DNA of 64,000 bases, taken from assembly GCA_018384065.1 (NCBI GenBank), contig JAHAYL010000004.1, forward strand, positions 56,556-120,555. Direction: 5' to 3'. Under the pieces are notes generated by a model. That model worked only from the letters and a program-made list of their open reading frames with translations. It was not told the origin of the DNA and did no database searches. Every line of letters starts with the position of its first letter. Positions within the stretch are counted from its first letter, which is position 1. Shown piece after piece: positions 1 through 8,993 of the stretch. Position numbers and translations under genes: made by a program. The stretch is from Oxalobacter sp. Lineage in GTDB: Bacteria > Pseudomonadota > Gammaproteobacteria > Burkholderiales > Burkholderiaceae_D.

Positions 1-1
1 G

Positions 2-418
2 AAGGTTCTGGTACATCCAGAATCACCGGCTTCTGTCGTTGAGCAGGCGGATGTCGTGGGTTCTACATCCCAGATCCTGAATGCGGTGAAAAGCATGGAC
101 GCGAAGACGTTCATTGTAGCGACCGATAAAGGCATTTTCCATAAGATGCAGCAGATTCCCGGCAAGACGTTCATTGAGGCGCCTACAGCAGGCAACGGGG
201 CAACCTGCAAGAGCTGTGCGCAGTGTCCTTGGATGGCGATGAGTTCTTTGGAAAACCTTGCTGAGGCGCTTGAAACAGAATCGAACGAGGTTTTTGTCGA
301 AGAAGATGTCCGGAAGAAGGCATTGACCTGCATTGAACGGATGCTGGATTTCTCAGCCGCATTGAAGGTGAAGAAGACAAAGGAACAGGAACTGACTTCC
401 GGGATGGGGTGTGCATGA
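2..418 (+). CDS. nadA: quinolinate synthase NadA, C-terminal part (5' end outside window)
   Basis: Quinolinate synthase condenses iminoaspartate with dihydroxyacetone phosphate to quinolinate in de novo NAD synthesis, using a 4Fe-4S cluster. The reading frame is already open at base 2 and reads KVLVHPES, then VVGSTSQ, both typical NadA motifs; the N-terminal two thirds lie upstream of the window. The motif [13 protein letters not shown] contains the C-terminal cluster ligand region (around Cys297 in E. coli numbering). The stop overlaps the nadC start as ATGA, so nadA-nadC are translationally coupled. The product acts in the cytosol and hands quinolinate to NadC. Confidence 0.95.
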   Translation, partial: KVLVHPESPASVVEQADVVGSTSQILNAVKSMDAKTFIVATDKGIFHKMQQIPGKTFIEAPTAGNGATCKSCAQCPWMAMSSLENLAEALETESNEVFVEEDVRKKALTCIERMLDFSAALKVKKTKEQELTSGMGCA

Positions 419-1278
419 AAAGATTTGATTCACTGCCATATGAAAAACTCCAGCAGGAGGTGGTTGCCAATGTCAAGGCAGCCTTGGCGGAAGATGTCGG
501 GACAGGTGACCTGACAGCGGCTTTACTGCCAGCAGATGAGACAGCGGTTGCCCGGTTGATTGTCCGTGAGCAGGCGGTGCTGTGCGGTGTGCCTTGGTTT
601 GAAACCGTCATGGCGATGGTGGATGACCGTATCAAAGTGGAATGGCGGTATGAAGAAGGGGATGTCATGTCGGCTGGCAGTGAGGTCTGCCGTCTGACCG
701 GCGCAGTCCGTTCCCTGCTGACTGCTGAACGGACATCCTTGAATTTCCTTCAGCTGCTGTCTGGCGTGGCGACTGCGGTCAGGGAATATGCTGACTTGGT
801 CAAAGGGACATCCGCGGGCATCTATGATACGCGCAAGACCATCCCGGGGCTGCGGCTTGCCCAGAAATATGCTGTCAGGGTTGGTGGCGGCAACAACCAG
901 CGTCTGGCACTGTATGATGCCATCCTGATCAAGGAAAACCATATCGCTGCGGCAGGCGGGATTCCTGAAGTCCTGGCAGAAGCGGCGAAGCAGCAGGGTG
1001 TACCCGTTCAGATTGAGGTGGAAACCATTGCCCAGCTGAAACAGGCATTGGCATCCGGTGCGGAGTCCATCATGCTGGACAATTTTTCACTGGACATGAT
1101 GCGGGAGGCAGTCCAGGTCACCCGGGCAAGTCAGGCAGGGGCGGTACTGGAGGCTTCCGGCGGCATCAACCGTGAAACCATCCGTGCGATTGCAGAGACT
1201 GGGGTTGACCGGATTTCTATCGGTGAACTGACGAAGTCTGTGAGAGCCACCGATTATTCATTGCGGATCATTGATTGA
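415..1278 (+). CDS. nadC: nicotinate-nucleotide pyrophosphorylase (carboxylating) NadC
   Basis: Quinolinate phosphoribosyltransferase converts quinolinate and PRPP to nicotinate mononucleotide, the step after NadA. Family motifs are visible: [35 protein letters not shown] and EASGGIN...ISIGELTKS, covering the substrate-binding arginines, lysine and phosphate loops. I place the start at ATG 415, which overlaps the nadA stop by four bases; an in-frame GTG at 409 is the alternative. The 287-aa length is normal. Gene order nadA-nadC gives a two-step NAD module. Downstream, 1279-1412 is a short AT-rich spacer without a clear terminator. Confidence 0.96.
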   Translation: MKRFDSLPYEKLQQEVVANVKAALAEDVGTGDLTAALLPADETAVARLIVREQAVLCGVPWFETVMAMVDDRIKVEWRYEEGDVMSAGSEVCRLTGAVRSLLTAERTSLNFLQLLSGVATAVREYADLVKGTSAGIYDTRKTIPGLRLAQKYAVRVGGGNNQRLALYDAILIKENHIAAAGGIPEVLAEAAKQQGVPVQIEVETIAQLKQALASGAESIMLDNFSLDMMREAVQVTRASQAGAVLEASGGINRETIRAIAETGVDRISIGELTKSVRATDYSLRIID

Positions 1279-1412
1279 TCCACCGTTGTCCGCAAGCGGT
1301 ATCTGATATCCTGATTAGGGAATAATTTTGGCTAGAATTTATCTTTTATAGTTATATAGTTATTGCATATTATTTATAATTCGGTTTAACTTGTTTTAAT
1401 GAAAGTTATTGA

Positions 1413-1760
1413 ATGGAAAACAACGATATTGTGACAAAGAAAATTGACTTGGCAAAACAGCGTGTCCAGAAAGCCCTGCAGGAATATGCGCTCAATATAA
1501 CCCTCTTGAAAGAAAAGATTGAATGGAAAGACCTGACTGAATTCCTGACTGCCTGGCAGGAGGAATACAACAGCCAGGCGGCTTCATTGGAAGGCAAGGA
1601 CAAGCTGTTCCAACTGTCTTTGCTGATCAGCAATCTCGATATCCAGCTGGATATGCTGCGTGTCACCAAAGGGTGGCAGCAGCTTTCGGAAGATGTGTCT
1701 AAACAGGTTGCACTGCCAGCTGAACTGGAAATCATCCAGCAGGCGGTTGCAGCCATTTAA
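1413..1760 (+). CDS. hypothetical protein, small and helical
   Basis: I do not recognise this 115-aa protein. It is charged in its N-terminal half (many Lys and Glu), has no signal peptide or membrane segment, and reads as mostly amphipathic helix (residues 8-60 and 70-110), perhaps a coiled coil. It starts at ATG 1413 after a 134-bp AT-rich spacer with several TATAAT-like words, so it may have its own promoter. It ends 20 bp before moaE, which suggests cotranscription with moaE. There is no sequence evidence for a molybdopterin role, and function is unknown. Confidence 0.7.
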   Translation: MENNDIVTKKIDLAKQRVQKALQEYALNITLLKEKIEWKDLTEFLTAWQEEYNSQAASLEGKDKLFQLSLLISNLDIQLDMLRVTKGWQQLSEDVSKQVALPAELEIIQQAVAAI

Positions 1761-1780
1761 CTTGGTTCATTCCTGTCCAG

Positions 1781-2242
1781 ATGAGCATCCGGATCCAGTC
1801 AGAAGATTTCGACCTGTCTACCGAAGTTGCCAGACTGCGGGCAGCTTCCCCTGCGGTTGGTGCTGTTGTTTCTTTCCTGGGCACTGTCAGGGACATCCAT
1901 GACAATGGCAGTGACACGGTTTTTTCCATGGAACTGGAACATTATCCGGGGATGACGGAGAAAGTCCTGCAGACGCTGGAAACCGAGGTCAGGGCAAGAT
2001 GGCAGATTGAAGATATGCTGATTATCCATCGTGTCGGCAAATTGGAACCCACAGACCAGATTGTCCTGGTGGTTGTCTGTTCACGGCACCGTCAGACGGC
2101 TTTTGAAGCCTGCGCCTATGCGATGGACATGCTGAAGACCCGCGCACCGTTCTGGAAGAAAGAGACAACTGGGAAGGGGAGCCATTGGGTAGAAGCCAAG
2201 ACTTCGGATGAGGAAGCTTCTGCTGGGTGGAGTAAAAAATGA
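1781..2242 (+). CDS. moaE: molybdopterin synthase catalytic subunit MoaE
   Basis: MoaE is the large subunit of molybdopterin synthase. With the thiocarboxylated MoaD it inserts the dithiolene sulfurs into cyclic pyranopterin monophosphate. The 153-aa protein has the family motifs FLGTVR, MELEHYPGMTEK, the HRVGKL segment and the C-terminal APFWKKE with the catalytic lysines. No moaD or other moa gene is in the window, so the partner is encoded elsewhere. The last bases overlap the next gene as ATGA. The Shine-Dalgarno sequence is weak. Confidence 0.95.
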   Translation: MSIRIQSEDFDLSTEVARLRAASPAVGAVVSFLGTVRDIHDNGSDTVFSMELEHYPGMTEKVLQTLETEVRARWQIEDMLIIHRVGKLEPTDQIVLVVVCSRHRQTAFEACAYAMDMLKTRAPFWKKETTGKGSHWVEAKTSDEEASAGWSKK

Positions 2243-3105
2243 TTAAGAAAAGATCTGTCAATATGTTACTGCTTGATGAAGCTGTAACGGGTCGTATTAG
2301 AGCAGGTATTGCCAATTGGACTGGTGTTGTTTTTAAGGTTCCTAGAACATATTTAAGTGAATCAAAGAATCGTCCTGAACTCCAACAGACAGGAGTTTAT
2401 CTGCTGTTTGGTGAGGCTGATGGGGAGAAAGATGGTTGCGTTTATGTAGGACAAGCATCAGAACGTGCAAATGGTAACGGTATCCTTGGTCGTATTTTTG
2501 AACATGATAAAAATCCGAATAAGAATTATTGGCAAGAGGCAATTATCATAACAACAACGGATAATTCTCTTGGTGCAACTGAGATAACTTATTTGGAAAG
2601 TCAGCTATATGCTTTGGCTAAACAGACAAACCGCTATGAGGTGATGAATATCAACGAACCGACATCTGGAAATGTTACAGAAACAACCGAAGCAGAAATG
2701 TCTGCTTTTCTGGAAAATGTCACTGTCCTTGTCGGAATGCTTGGGTATAGAGTTTTTGAGTCTCTTACCAAAGAAGGTACGAAATCACGTCCAGCAATTT
2801 CCTTCTATCTAAAGGAATCAGGGGCTGATGCCAAGATGCAGATGACGGATGAAGGTTTTGTTGTCTTAGCAGGCAGCAAACTGAATCTTAAGGAATACGC
2901 AAGTTGTTCACCAGGCGTACAGCAGAGAAGGAAAGAATTGACGCAGGCAAAGATAATTGATGAAAACGGAATCTTGAAAGAGGATCGTCTGTTCAAATCT
3001 CCTTCTGGAGCATCAATGTTCTGTCTCAATCGTGCTTCCAATGGCAAGACTGTATGGAAAGACGAGCAGGGTAGACAGCTTGATGCTTACTTGAAAGAAA
3101 ACTGA
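2239..3105 (+). CDS. GIY-YIG nuclease-fold protein with C-terminal DUF4357-type domain
   Basis: The 288-aa protein has a GIY-YIG-like core: GVYLLFG around residue 52, VYVGQAS around residue 74, a following Arg in GRIFEHD, and a downstream acidic LESQL helix expected for the metal-binding Glu. The C-terminal third (SKLNLKEYASCSPGVQQRR to TVWKDEQG) resembles the DUF4357 domain often fused to such nucleases. These proteins are found near restriction or mobile genes, and their biological role is not settled. Its start overlaps the moaE stop by four bases, so it is coupled to moaE although functionally unrelated. Its base use is visibly AT-richer than its neighbours, which suggests acquisition by transfer. 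Confidence 0.8.
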   Translation: MIKKRSVNMLLLDEAVTGRIRAGIANWTGVVFKVPRTYLSESKNRPELQQTGVYLLFGEADGEKDGCVYVGQASERANGNGILGRIFEHDKNPNKNYWQEAIIITTTDNSLGATEITYLESQLYALAKQTNRYEVMNINEPTSGNVTETTEAEMSAFLENVTVLVGMLGYRVFESLTKEGTKSRPAISFYLKESGADAKMQMTDEGFVVLAGSKLNLKEYASCSPGVQQRRKELTQAKIIDENGILKEDRLFKSPSGASMFCLNRASNGKTVWKDEQGRQLDAYLKEN

Positions 3106-3208
3106 TAAAAAATATAAATCGACCTGTTTTTTTTGCATCTGTAAGATGAAAGGAATTTCGGCAGACTGGCTTGATGCTTCAAGCGGGCTGGATTATGATT
3201 TCTATCCA

Positions 3209-3271
3209 AGGGCGATGGTGTTCCGCCTTATCTTGTATAGAACCGCTGTTTAGAACAGCTGATGACGCCTG
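3209..3271 (+). promoter_or_regulatory. fluoride riboswitch (crcB motif aptamer)
   Basis: The sequence matches the fluoride aptamer in order. GGGCGATGGTGTTCCGCC lies at 3210-3227. AACCGC follows at 3241, then a local stem GCTGTT/AACAGC, then GCTGATGACGCCT ends at 3270. These are the conserved GGNGATGG...CCGCC and CTGATGACGCC blocks of the crcB motif. It sits about 90 bp upstream of crcB on the same strand. The aptamer's 3' end (ACGCCTG) is also the left arm of the downstream terminator, so fluoride binding should prevent termination and switch crcB on. Confidence 0.9.
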
Positions 3272-3306
3272 TCTTATCACTGGAATGGTGAGGGCAGGCG
3301 TTTTTT
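3265..3306 (+). terminator. intrinsic terminator, expression platform of the fluoride riboswitch
   Basis: ACGCCTGTC at 3265 pairs with GGCAGGCGT ending at 3301 (one G-T pair), extended inward by TCAC/GTGA, and is followed by six T's (3301-3306). The left arm shares bases with the aptamer's final helix. The two folds are therefore mutually exclusive, the classic transcriptional ON-switch layout. Confidence 0.85.
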
Positions 3307-3357
3307 CATGCCTGCTTTCCCTTCCGGAAAAAATTGTCTGGAATCATTGAAAGGAAA

Positions 3358-3738
3358 ATGATGGGTTGGATTGCGGTTGGTGTCGGTGCTGCCTGTGGCG
3401 CCTGGTTACGGTGGATCCTGGGGAATCTGCTGAATGCTGTGCATGGCTATATTCCATTGGGGACGTTGGCGGCTAATCTTGCTGGAGGGTATCTGATTGG
3501 TGTTGCCACGGCGTTTTTCAGCAGTCATGCAGGTATCAGCCCTGAATGGAGGCTGTTGATTGTGACTGGCTTCATGGGTGGCCTGACGACGTTCTCGACA
3601 TTCTCCTCAGAGACGATGCTGCTACTCCAGCGTGGCGAATATCTGTGGGCGGGTGCACAACTGATGCTGCATGTTGTGGGTTCGATTCTGCTGTGCCTGG
3701 CGGGCTTTGCCAGTTACCGGGTTCTTGCCGGGGCTTAG
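3358..3738 (+). CDS. crcB: fluoride channel CrcB/Fluc
   Basis: This is a small inner-membrane fluoride exporter that works as a dual-topology dimer. The 126-aa protein has four hydrophobic segments and the family motifs GAWLRW, GTLAANLAGGYLIG and GFMGGLTTFSTFSSE, which include the Asn, Thr-Thr and Phe residues that line the fluoride path and the central Na+ site. I choose ATG 3358 (or the adjacent ATG 3361) because AAAGGA precedes it; an upstream in-frame TTG would give an unneeded extension. The gene is single, lies behind a fluoride riboswitch, and is expected to be induced by fluoride. Confidence 0.95.
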   Translation: MMGWIAVGVGAACGAWLRWILGNLLNAVHGYIPLGTLAANLAGGYLIGVATAFFSSHAGISPEWRLLIVTGFMGGLTTFSTFSSETMLLLQRGEYLWAGAQLMLHVVGSILLCLAGFASYRVLAGA

Positions 3739-3809
3739 TGGCTTTACCTGCCGGTGAGGTGGTTTGTTGTCTTTCTGTGAATTTCTCCAAAATTTTGTTG
3801 TAAAAACCC

Positions 3810-3837
3810 CTTGAAAGTGGTGTTTTGCACCTTATAT
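3810..3837 (+). promoter_or_regulatory. sigma-32 (RpoH) type heat-shock promoter of clpB
   Basis: CTTGAAA at 3810-3816 is a perfect match to the RpoH -35 core. After 13 bp comes CCTTATAT (3830-3837), a fair match to the CCCCATNT -10. The element lies about 30 bp upstream of the clpB start codon, the expected place for this heat-shock gene. Confidence 0.75.
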
Positions 3838-3868
3838 GGGTAGTAACACAAACAATTTGGAGGTTGTC

Positions 3869-6460
3869 ATGCGTCAAGACAAATTAACAACGAAATTACA
3901 GGAAGCCATTTCGGATGCGCATAGCCTGGCTGTTGGCAACGACAATCAGTACATCGAACCGTCACATCTGCTGTTGGCGATGCTGCAGCAGGGCGATGGC
4001 AGTACCCGTTCGTTGCTGGAACGCGCGGGTGTCAATGTTGCACGGCTTGAGTCTTCCTTGAAAACCGCCGTTGACCGTCTCCCGAAAGTCACCGGTACCG
4101 GTGGGGATATCCAGATCAGCAGGGACTTGATGAACCTGTTGAACCTGACTGGACGGGAAGCCATTAAACGGAAAGACCAGTTCATTGCCAGTGAGATGGT
4201 CCTGCTGGCATTGCTGGAAGACAAGTCAGAGGCAGGGCGTCTTGCCCGTGAGGCTGGTCTGACACGGAGTGCCTTGGAATCAACGGTTAAAGCAGTGAGA
4301 GGAGATGGAACAGTGAATTCTGCAGATGCTGAATCCCAGCGGGAAGCCTTGAAGAAATATACGCTGGACCTGACGGAACGTGCCCGGAGCGGCAAACTGG
4401 ACCCGGTCATCGGCCGTGATGATGAAATCCGGCGTGCCATCCAGGTGCTGCAGCGGCGTACCAAGAACAATCCGGTCCTGATTGGTGAACCGGGTGTCGG
4501 CAAGACGGCGATTGTCGAAGGGCTTGCCCAGCGTATCGTCAATGAAGAAGTTCCTGAAAGCCTGAAAGGCAAACGGGTGCTTGCTTTGGATATGGCAGCC
4601 CTGCTGGCCGGTGCGAAATACCGTGGTGAATTCGAGGAACGTCTGAAAGCCGTCCTGAATGAACTGGCGAAAGACGAAGGGCAGGATATTGTCTTCATCG
4701 ATGAAATCCACACGATGGTCGGTGCCGGTAAGTCAGAAGGGGCGATGGATGCCGGCAATATGCTGAAACCGGCGTTGGCACGCGGTGAGCTGCACTGCGT
4801 GGGGGCGACGACTCTGGATGAGTACCGCAAATATATTGAAAAAGATGCAGCCCTGGAACGCCGTTTCCAGAAGATCATGGTGGATGAGCCTTCTGTCGAA
4901 GACACGATTGCAATCCTCCGTGGCTTGCAGGAAAAATATGAAATGCATCATGGGGTTGAGATTTCCGATCCGGCAATCATTGCGGCTGCGGAACTGTCCA
5001 ACCGTTACATCACTGACCGGTTCCTGCCAGACAAGGCGATTGACCTGATTGATGAAGCGGCTTCCCGCATCAAGATGGAAATCGATTCCAAGCCGGAAGT
5101 CATGGACAAGCTGGACCGTAAGATCATCCAGCTGAAGATTGAACGGGAAGCTGTCCGTAAGGAAACGGATGATGCGTCCAAGAAACGGATGGCATTGCTG
5201 GAAGAAGAAATCGCGCGTCTTGAAAAAGAATATGCCGATTATGACGAAATCCTGAAAGCAGAAAAGGCTTCTGTCGAAGGATCAAAGCATACGAAGGAGG
5301 AAATTGAAAAGGTACGGCTTCAGATTGATGAAGCGAAACGTCAGGGCAATTACCAGAAGATGTCAGAACTGATGTATGGCATCCTGCCTGACTTGGAAAA
5401 ACGGCTGAAAGCAGAAACCGGCGGTAGCAAGGCTGATGCAAAACCGAAACTGCTCCGTACAGAGGTCGATGCAGAAGAAATCGCAGAAGTTGTTTCGCGT
5501 GCAACCGGCATTCCGGTCTCCAAGATGATGGAAGGTGAAAGGGCGAAACTGCTGCGTATGGAAGATGAACTGCATAAACGTGTCATCGGTCAGCATGAAG
5601 CGGTTGTCGCGGTTTCTGAAGCCATCCGCCGTTCACGTGCCGGGCTGTCTGACCCGAACAGGCCTTATGGCTCATTCATGTTCCTTGGACCGACCGGTGT
5701 CGGTAAGACGGAACTGTGCAAGGCTTTGGCAGCATTCCTGTTCGATACGGAAGATGCGATGATCCGTATCGACATGAGTGAGTTCATGGAAAAACATTCG
5801 GTTGCGCGGCTGATTGGTGCGCCTCCGGGTTATGTCGGCTATGAAGAAGGTGGCTACCTGACGGAAGCGGTCCGCCGTAAACCGTACAGTGTCATCCTGC
5901 TGGATGAAATTGAAAAAGCCCATCCGGATGTCTTCAATGTCCTGCTGCAGGTCTTGGATGACGGTCGGATGACGGATGGCCAGGGACGGACGGTTGACTT
6001 CAAGAACACGGTCATTGTCATGACATCGAACTTGGGTTCACACCTGATCCAGTCGATGGCAGGCAGTGGGCAGAAGGCAATCAAGGATGCAGTCATGGGC
6101 GAGGTCCAGCAGCATTTCAGGCCGGAATTCATCAACCGTATTGATGAGATTGTGGTCTTCCATGCACTGGATGACAAGAACATCGGTTCTATCGCACGTA
6201 TCCAGCTGGATCTGCTGAACAAGCGTCTGGTTGCAATGGATATGTCGCTGGAAATCTCGGATGCGGCACTGCATAAGATTGCCGATGCCGGGTTTGATCC
6301 GCTGTTCGGGGCACGTCCACTGAAACGGGCTGTCCAGAACCTCATCGAAAATCCGCTGTCCAAGGAAATCCTCGAAGGGAAGTTCGGACCGGGTGATGTT
6401 GTCCAGATTGATGTTGAGAACGATAAACTGGCATTCAACAAGAAAGCCAAGGCAGACTGA
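3869..6460 (+). CDS. clpB: ATP-dependent disaggregase ClpB
   Basis: ClpB is a cytosolic hexameric AAA+ disaggregase that works with DnaK/DnaJ/GrpE to rescue aggregated proteins. The 863-aa product is full length. It has an N-terminal double-Clp domain (about 1-150), a first AAA module with Walker A GEPGVGKT at residues 206-213 and the pore loop [11 protein letters not shown], and a long coiled-coil middle domain (about 400-530). The second AAA module has GPTGVGKT at 607-614 and pore motif GYVGYEEGG, and sensor 2 is GARPLKR. The start at 3869 follows GGAGG; an in-frame ATG at 3836 overlaps the promoter and is rejected. It is driven by a sigma-32-type promoter and ends before a strong bidirectional terminator. 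Confidence 0.98.
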   Translation: MRQDKLTTKLQEAISDAHSLAVGNDNQYIEPSHLLLAMLQQGDGSTRSLLERAGVNVARLESSLKTAVDRLPKVTGTGGDIQISRDLMNLLNLTGREAIKRKDQFIASEMVLLALLEDKSEAGRLAREAGLTRSALESTVKAVRGDGTVNSADAESQREALKKYTLDLTERARSGKLDPVIGRDDEIRRAIQVLQRRTKNNPVLIGEPGVGKTAIVEGLAQRIVNEEVPESLKGKRVLALDMAALLAGAKYRGEFEERLKAVLNELAKDEGQDIVFIDEIHTMVGAGKSEGAMDAGNMLKPALARGELHCVGATTLDEYRKYIEKDAALERRFQKIMVDEPSVEDTIAILRGLQEKYEMHHGVEISDPAIIAAAELSNRYITDRFLPDKAIDLIDEAASRIKMEIDSKPEVMDKLDRKIIQLKIEREAVRKETDDASKKRMALLEEEIARLEKEYADYDEILKAEKASVEGSKHTKEEIEKVRLQIDEAKRQGNYQKMSELMYGILPDLEKRLKAETGGSKADAKPKLLRTEVDAEEIAEVVSRATGIPVSKMMEGERAKLLRMEDELHKRVIGQHEAVVAVSEAIRRSRAGLSDPNRPYGSFMFLGPTGVGKTELCKALAAFLFDTEDAMIRIDMSEFMEKHSVARLIGAPPGYVGYEEGGYLTEAVRRKPYSVILLDEIEKAHPDVFNVLLQVLDDGRMTDGQGRTVDFKNTVIVMTSNLGSHLIQSMAGSGQKAIKDAVMGEVQQHFRPEFINRIDEIVVFHALDDKNIGSIARIQLDLLNKRLVAMDMSLEISDAALHKIADAGFDPLFGARPLKRAVQNLIENPLSKEILEGKFGPGDVVQIDVENDKLAFNKKAKAD

Positions 6461-6475
6461 CAGTCCAGTCCTCTG

Positions 6476-6502
6476 AAAGAGCCGGGTAGCCCCCGGCTCT
6501 TT
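6476..6502. terminator. bidirectional terminator between clpB and phoH
   Basis: AAAGAGCCGGG (6476-6486) and CCCGGCTCTTT (6492-6502) form a perfect 11-bp stem with a 5-base loop, and there are A/T tracts on both flanks. It lies between two convergent genes and can serve both. Confidence 0.85.
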
Positions 6503-6513
6503 CTGTGTCTGGG

Positions 6514-8121
6514 TTACAAGACATCCCCGGCGTAATCCGCCAACCGGGAACGTTCACCCCGGGCAAGCAGGATATGGCCACTGTGCTGCCAGCCTTTGAA
6601 ACGGTCAACGACATAGGTCAGGCCACTGGAGCCTTCTGTCAGGTAGGGGGTGTCAATCTGCGCAAGGTTGCCAAGGCAGACAATCTTGGTACCCGGACCT
6701 GCCCGGGTAATCAGGGTCTTCATCTGCTTCGGGGTCAGGTTCTGGGCTTCATCGATGATCAGGTATTTCTTGAGGAAGGTCCTGCCACGCATGAAGTTCA
6801 TCGATTTGATGGAGATACGGGACTGGATCAGGTCACGGGTCGTCTGCCGTTCCCATGAACCGGCATCCTTGTTACCGGATGTCAGGACTTCAAGGTTGTC
6901 ATCGAGTGCGCCCATCCAAGGCGACATTTTCTCTTCTTCGGTACCCGGCAGGAAACCGATGTCTTCCCCGATCGGGATGGTTGGCCGGGTGACGATGACT
7001 TCATCATACCGCTGGCTTTCAAAGACCTGCGAAAGGCCAGCCGCCAGTGTCAGCAGGGTTTTGCCGGTACCTGCCTGACCGACAACAGTCACAAAATCGA
7101 TGTCAGGGTCCATCAGGAGGTTCAGCGCAAAGTTCTGTTCGGTGTTCCTGGCATGGATGCCCCAGACATTGTCTTTCCCTGCGGTGTAGTCATGCAGCGT
7201 CTTGATGGAAGCGGTTCCATTGTCGATGGCTGTGACACGTGCTTGGAAGGGCGGGAAGGTCTCATTCTGTTCCAGATAGACAAACTGGTTGACCTGGAGT
7301 GAGGGGACAGCCGGTCCCTGGAAGGTATAGACCGTCTGGCTGTAACCATGATGGTCATTCTCCGCATGGGTTTTCAGGTTGGTGCCGTTGGTATCCCAGA
7401 AATCGTCTGGCAGCTGCAGGAGGCCAGGATACAGCAGGTCCTGGTCGTCCAGCACCTGGTCGTTGAAATAATCTTCTGCCGACAGTCCCAATGCTCGGGC
7501 TTTCAGGCGGATGTTGATGTCTTTCGAGACAAGGACGACCATCCTGTTCCCCTGCGCTTTCGAGAGTTCAAGGACAGCGCTCAGGATCTGGTTGTCCGGG
7601 TTCTTGTCATTGTCTGCGGCAATCTGCTTGTCTGTTGCCGCCTCGAGGTAGAGTTTCCCTTTGGCTTCGATGTTGCCCAGTTTGTCGAGTGGTATGCCTT
7701 GGGAGAGCAGGACATTGCTGTCCACATCGGCAATGAGCCGGTCCAGTACGCGGGAGACCTGCCGGGCATTCCGTGCTGTATCGGCAAGCCCCCGTTTATG
7801 GGCATCCAGTTCTTCGAGTATCTTCATCGGAACGAAGATATCGTGTTCCTCAAACTTGAACAGCGAAGTCGGGTCATGCATCAGGACATTGGTGTCCAGC
7901 ACAAAAATCTTGGGGATGCCCGACAGGCTTGCTGCCTTGCTCAAGGGAGTCTGCCGGTTGGTGCCTGTCAGTTTCTTTTTCGGGGCAGCCTGCCTGCGGG
8001 GACGGCTGGCCTTCGTTTTAGGCTTTTCTTTGGTCTGGACAGGCTGGCTGTTTTCCAGCTGGATGGTTTCCTGGGGGGCAACCAGGTCAGCAGGTTTTGT
8101 GGGCATTTTCGGCAATGGCAT
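6514..8121 (-). CDS. PhoH family ATPase with N-terminal PIN domain
   Basis: The 535-aa protein has a low-complexity basic linker (residues 1-65), then a PIN-type nuclease domain starting FVLDTNVLMHDPTSL with the conserved acidic residues. The C-terminal part is a PhoH/RecD-like ATPase with Walker A GQAGTGKTLL near residue 347 and Walker B IIDEAQN. This PIN-PhoH layout is known for RNA helicase/RNase activity in some bacteria; the role in betaproteobacteria is inferred to be RNA metabolism. The start at 8121 has an upstream GGAG. It is transcribed toward clpB, with bcp upstream on the same strand. Confidence 0.9.
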   Translation of the reverse strand: MPLPKMPTKPADLVAPQETIQLENSQPVQTKEKPKTKASRPRRQAAPKKKLTGTNRQTPLSKAASLSGIPKIFVLDTNVLMHDPTSLFKFEEHDIFVPMKILEELDAHKRGLADTARNARQVSRVLDRLIADVDSNVLLSQGIPLDKLGNIEAKGKLYLEAATDKQIAADNDKNPDNQILSAVLELSKAQGNRMVVLVSKDINIRLKARALGLSAEDYFNDQVLDDQDLLYPGLLQLPDDFWDTNGTNLKTHAENDHHGYSQTVYTFQGPAVPSLQVNQFVYLEQNETFPPFQARVTAIDNGTASIKTLHDYTAGKDNVWGIHARNTEQNFALNLLMDPDIDFVTVVGQAGTGKTLLTLAAGLSQVFESQRYDEVIVTRPTIPIGEDIGFLPGTEEEKMSPWMGALDDNLEVLTSGNKDAGSWERQTTRDLIQSRISIKSMNFMRGRTFLKKYLIIDEAQNLTPKQMKTLITRAGPGTKIVCLGNLAQIDTPYLTEGSSGLTYVVDRFKGWQHSGHILLARGERSRLADYAGDVL

Positions 8122-8183
8122 CTTGGCTCCGTGAGATGTGCTTCCGTACAGGGCAGATTAGGTTGGATGCAGTCTGTGACAGG

Positions 8184-8669
8184 TTATTCTTTGGATAGTT
8201 CCTGGGCAGCCTGAAGGACTTCCTCAACATGCCCGGCTACTTTGACATTGCGCCATTCCTGGACAAGTTCACCTTTTGCATTCACCAGGAAAGTGCTGCG
8301 TTCAATGCCCCGGCTCAGTTTGCCATAGCGTTTCTTGACTTTCATCACGTCAAATTGGTTGCAGAGGGCTTCTTCAGGGTCTGAAATCAATGGGAATGGC
8401 AGGTCAAGTTTCTTTGAAAAATTCTCATGGGATTTCAGGCTGTCACGGCTGATACCGGCAACAGCCGTGTTGGCAGCCTGGAATGCCGGGTAGGCGTCCC
8501 GGAAACCGATGCTTTCAGTCGTGCATCCTGGGGTGTTGTCCTTTGGGTAGAAATAAATGACAAGGTTCCTGCCCTTGTAATCAGAAAGATTGAAGGGCTT
8601 GATGGTGGATTCAGCCGTGAAGTCTGGAACCAGCTGGTTCATGCTCAGTGTTTTGTTTGACATGGTCAT
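8184..8669 (-). CDS. bcp: thioredoxin-dependent thiol peroxidase Bcp/PrxQ
   Basis: This cytosolic peroxiredoxin reduces H2O2 and organic peroxides. The motif YFYPKDNTPGCTTE carries the peroxidatic Cys (residue 49), and the Thr and Arg of the active site are present. The resolving Cys that E. coli Bcp has five residues later is replaced by Ile, and the alternative helix-3 position is Ser. The only other Cys is residue 103, so it may work as a one-Cys enzyme. The start is ATG 8669, with 8663 (MSNK) as the alternative; neither has a strong ribosome site. It probably shares a transcript with the PIN-PhoH gene, 62 bp downstream. Confidence 0.92.
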   Translation of the reverse strand: MTMSNKTLSMNQLVPDFTAESTIKPFNLSDYKGRNLVIYFYPKDNTPGCTTESIGFRDAYPAFQAANTAVAGISRDSLKSHENFSKKLDLPFPLISDPEEALCNQFDVMKVKKRYGKLSRGIERSTFLVNAKGELVQEWRNVKVAGHVEEVLQAAQELSKE

Positions 8670-8993
8670 TCCCGGTATTCAAAATCAGTTCATGTTCAGG
8701 GTTCAGTCCCTTACAGACCGGTCAATAGACCTGTCCGTAAAGTGAAGTCAGATTGAAAGTAATGATAATCTGAAAACCTGAACCGTGCATGATGGAAACA
8801 GGCATTACGGTGGATGGCAAAGCCTGCTTTTGCTGTCAGCGGGAGAATGTGCCGTCTTATCGATGGTGACAGTTATCTCCAACAAATCGATTTTCCGATA
8901 AAAACTTGATTATTCAAGTCCAAATCATCAAAATAGAAATTTCCCCATCAGATAGGGGTGTTTTGTTTAATCAAGATTCTGAGCGAGCATAAA
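8670..8993. other. intergenic region between divergent bcp and alaA
   Basis: This is a 324-bp spacer. It should hold the divergent promoters of bcp and alaA, but I see no confident -35/-10 pair. The alaA-proximal 100 bases are AT-rich, with TTGATT and TATTCAAG words. No ORF, RNA gene or terminator stands out. Confidence 0.5.

Noticed and set aside
3946..4905. 319-codon open frame on the minus strand inside clpB
   Set aside because: It is Ser/Arg-rich antisense translation of a highly conserved gene.
7348..8214. 288-codon plus-strand frame opposite the PIN-PhoH gene
   Set aside because: It is the complement of a well-supported ATPase gene and shows no motif of its own.
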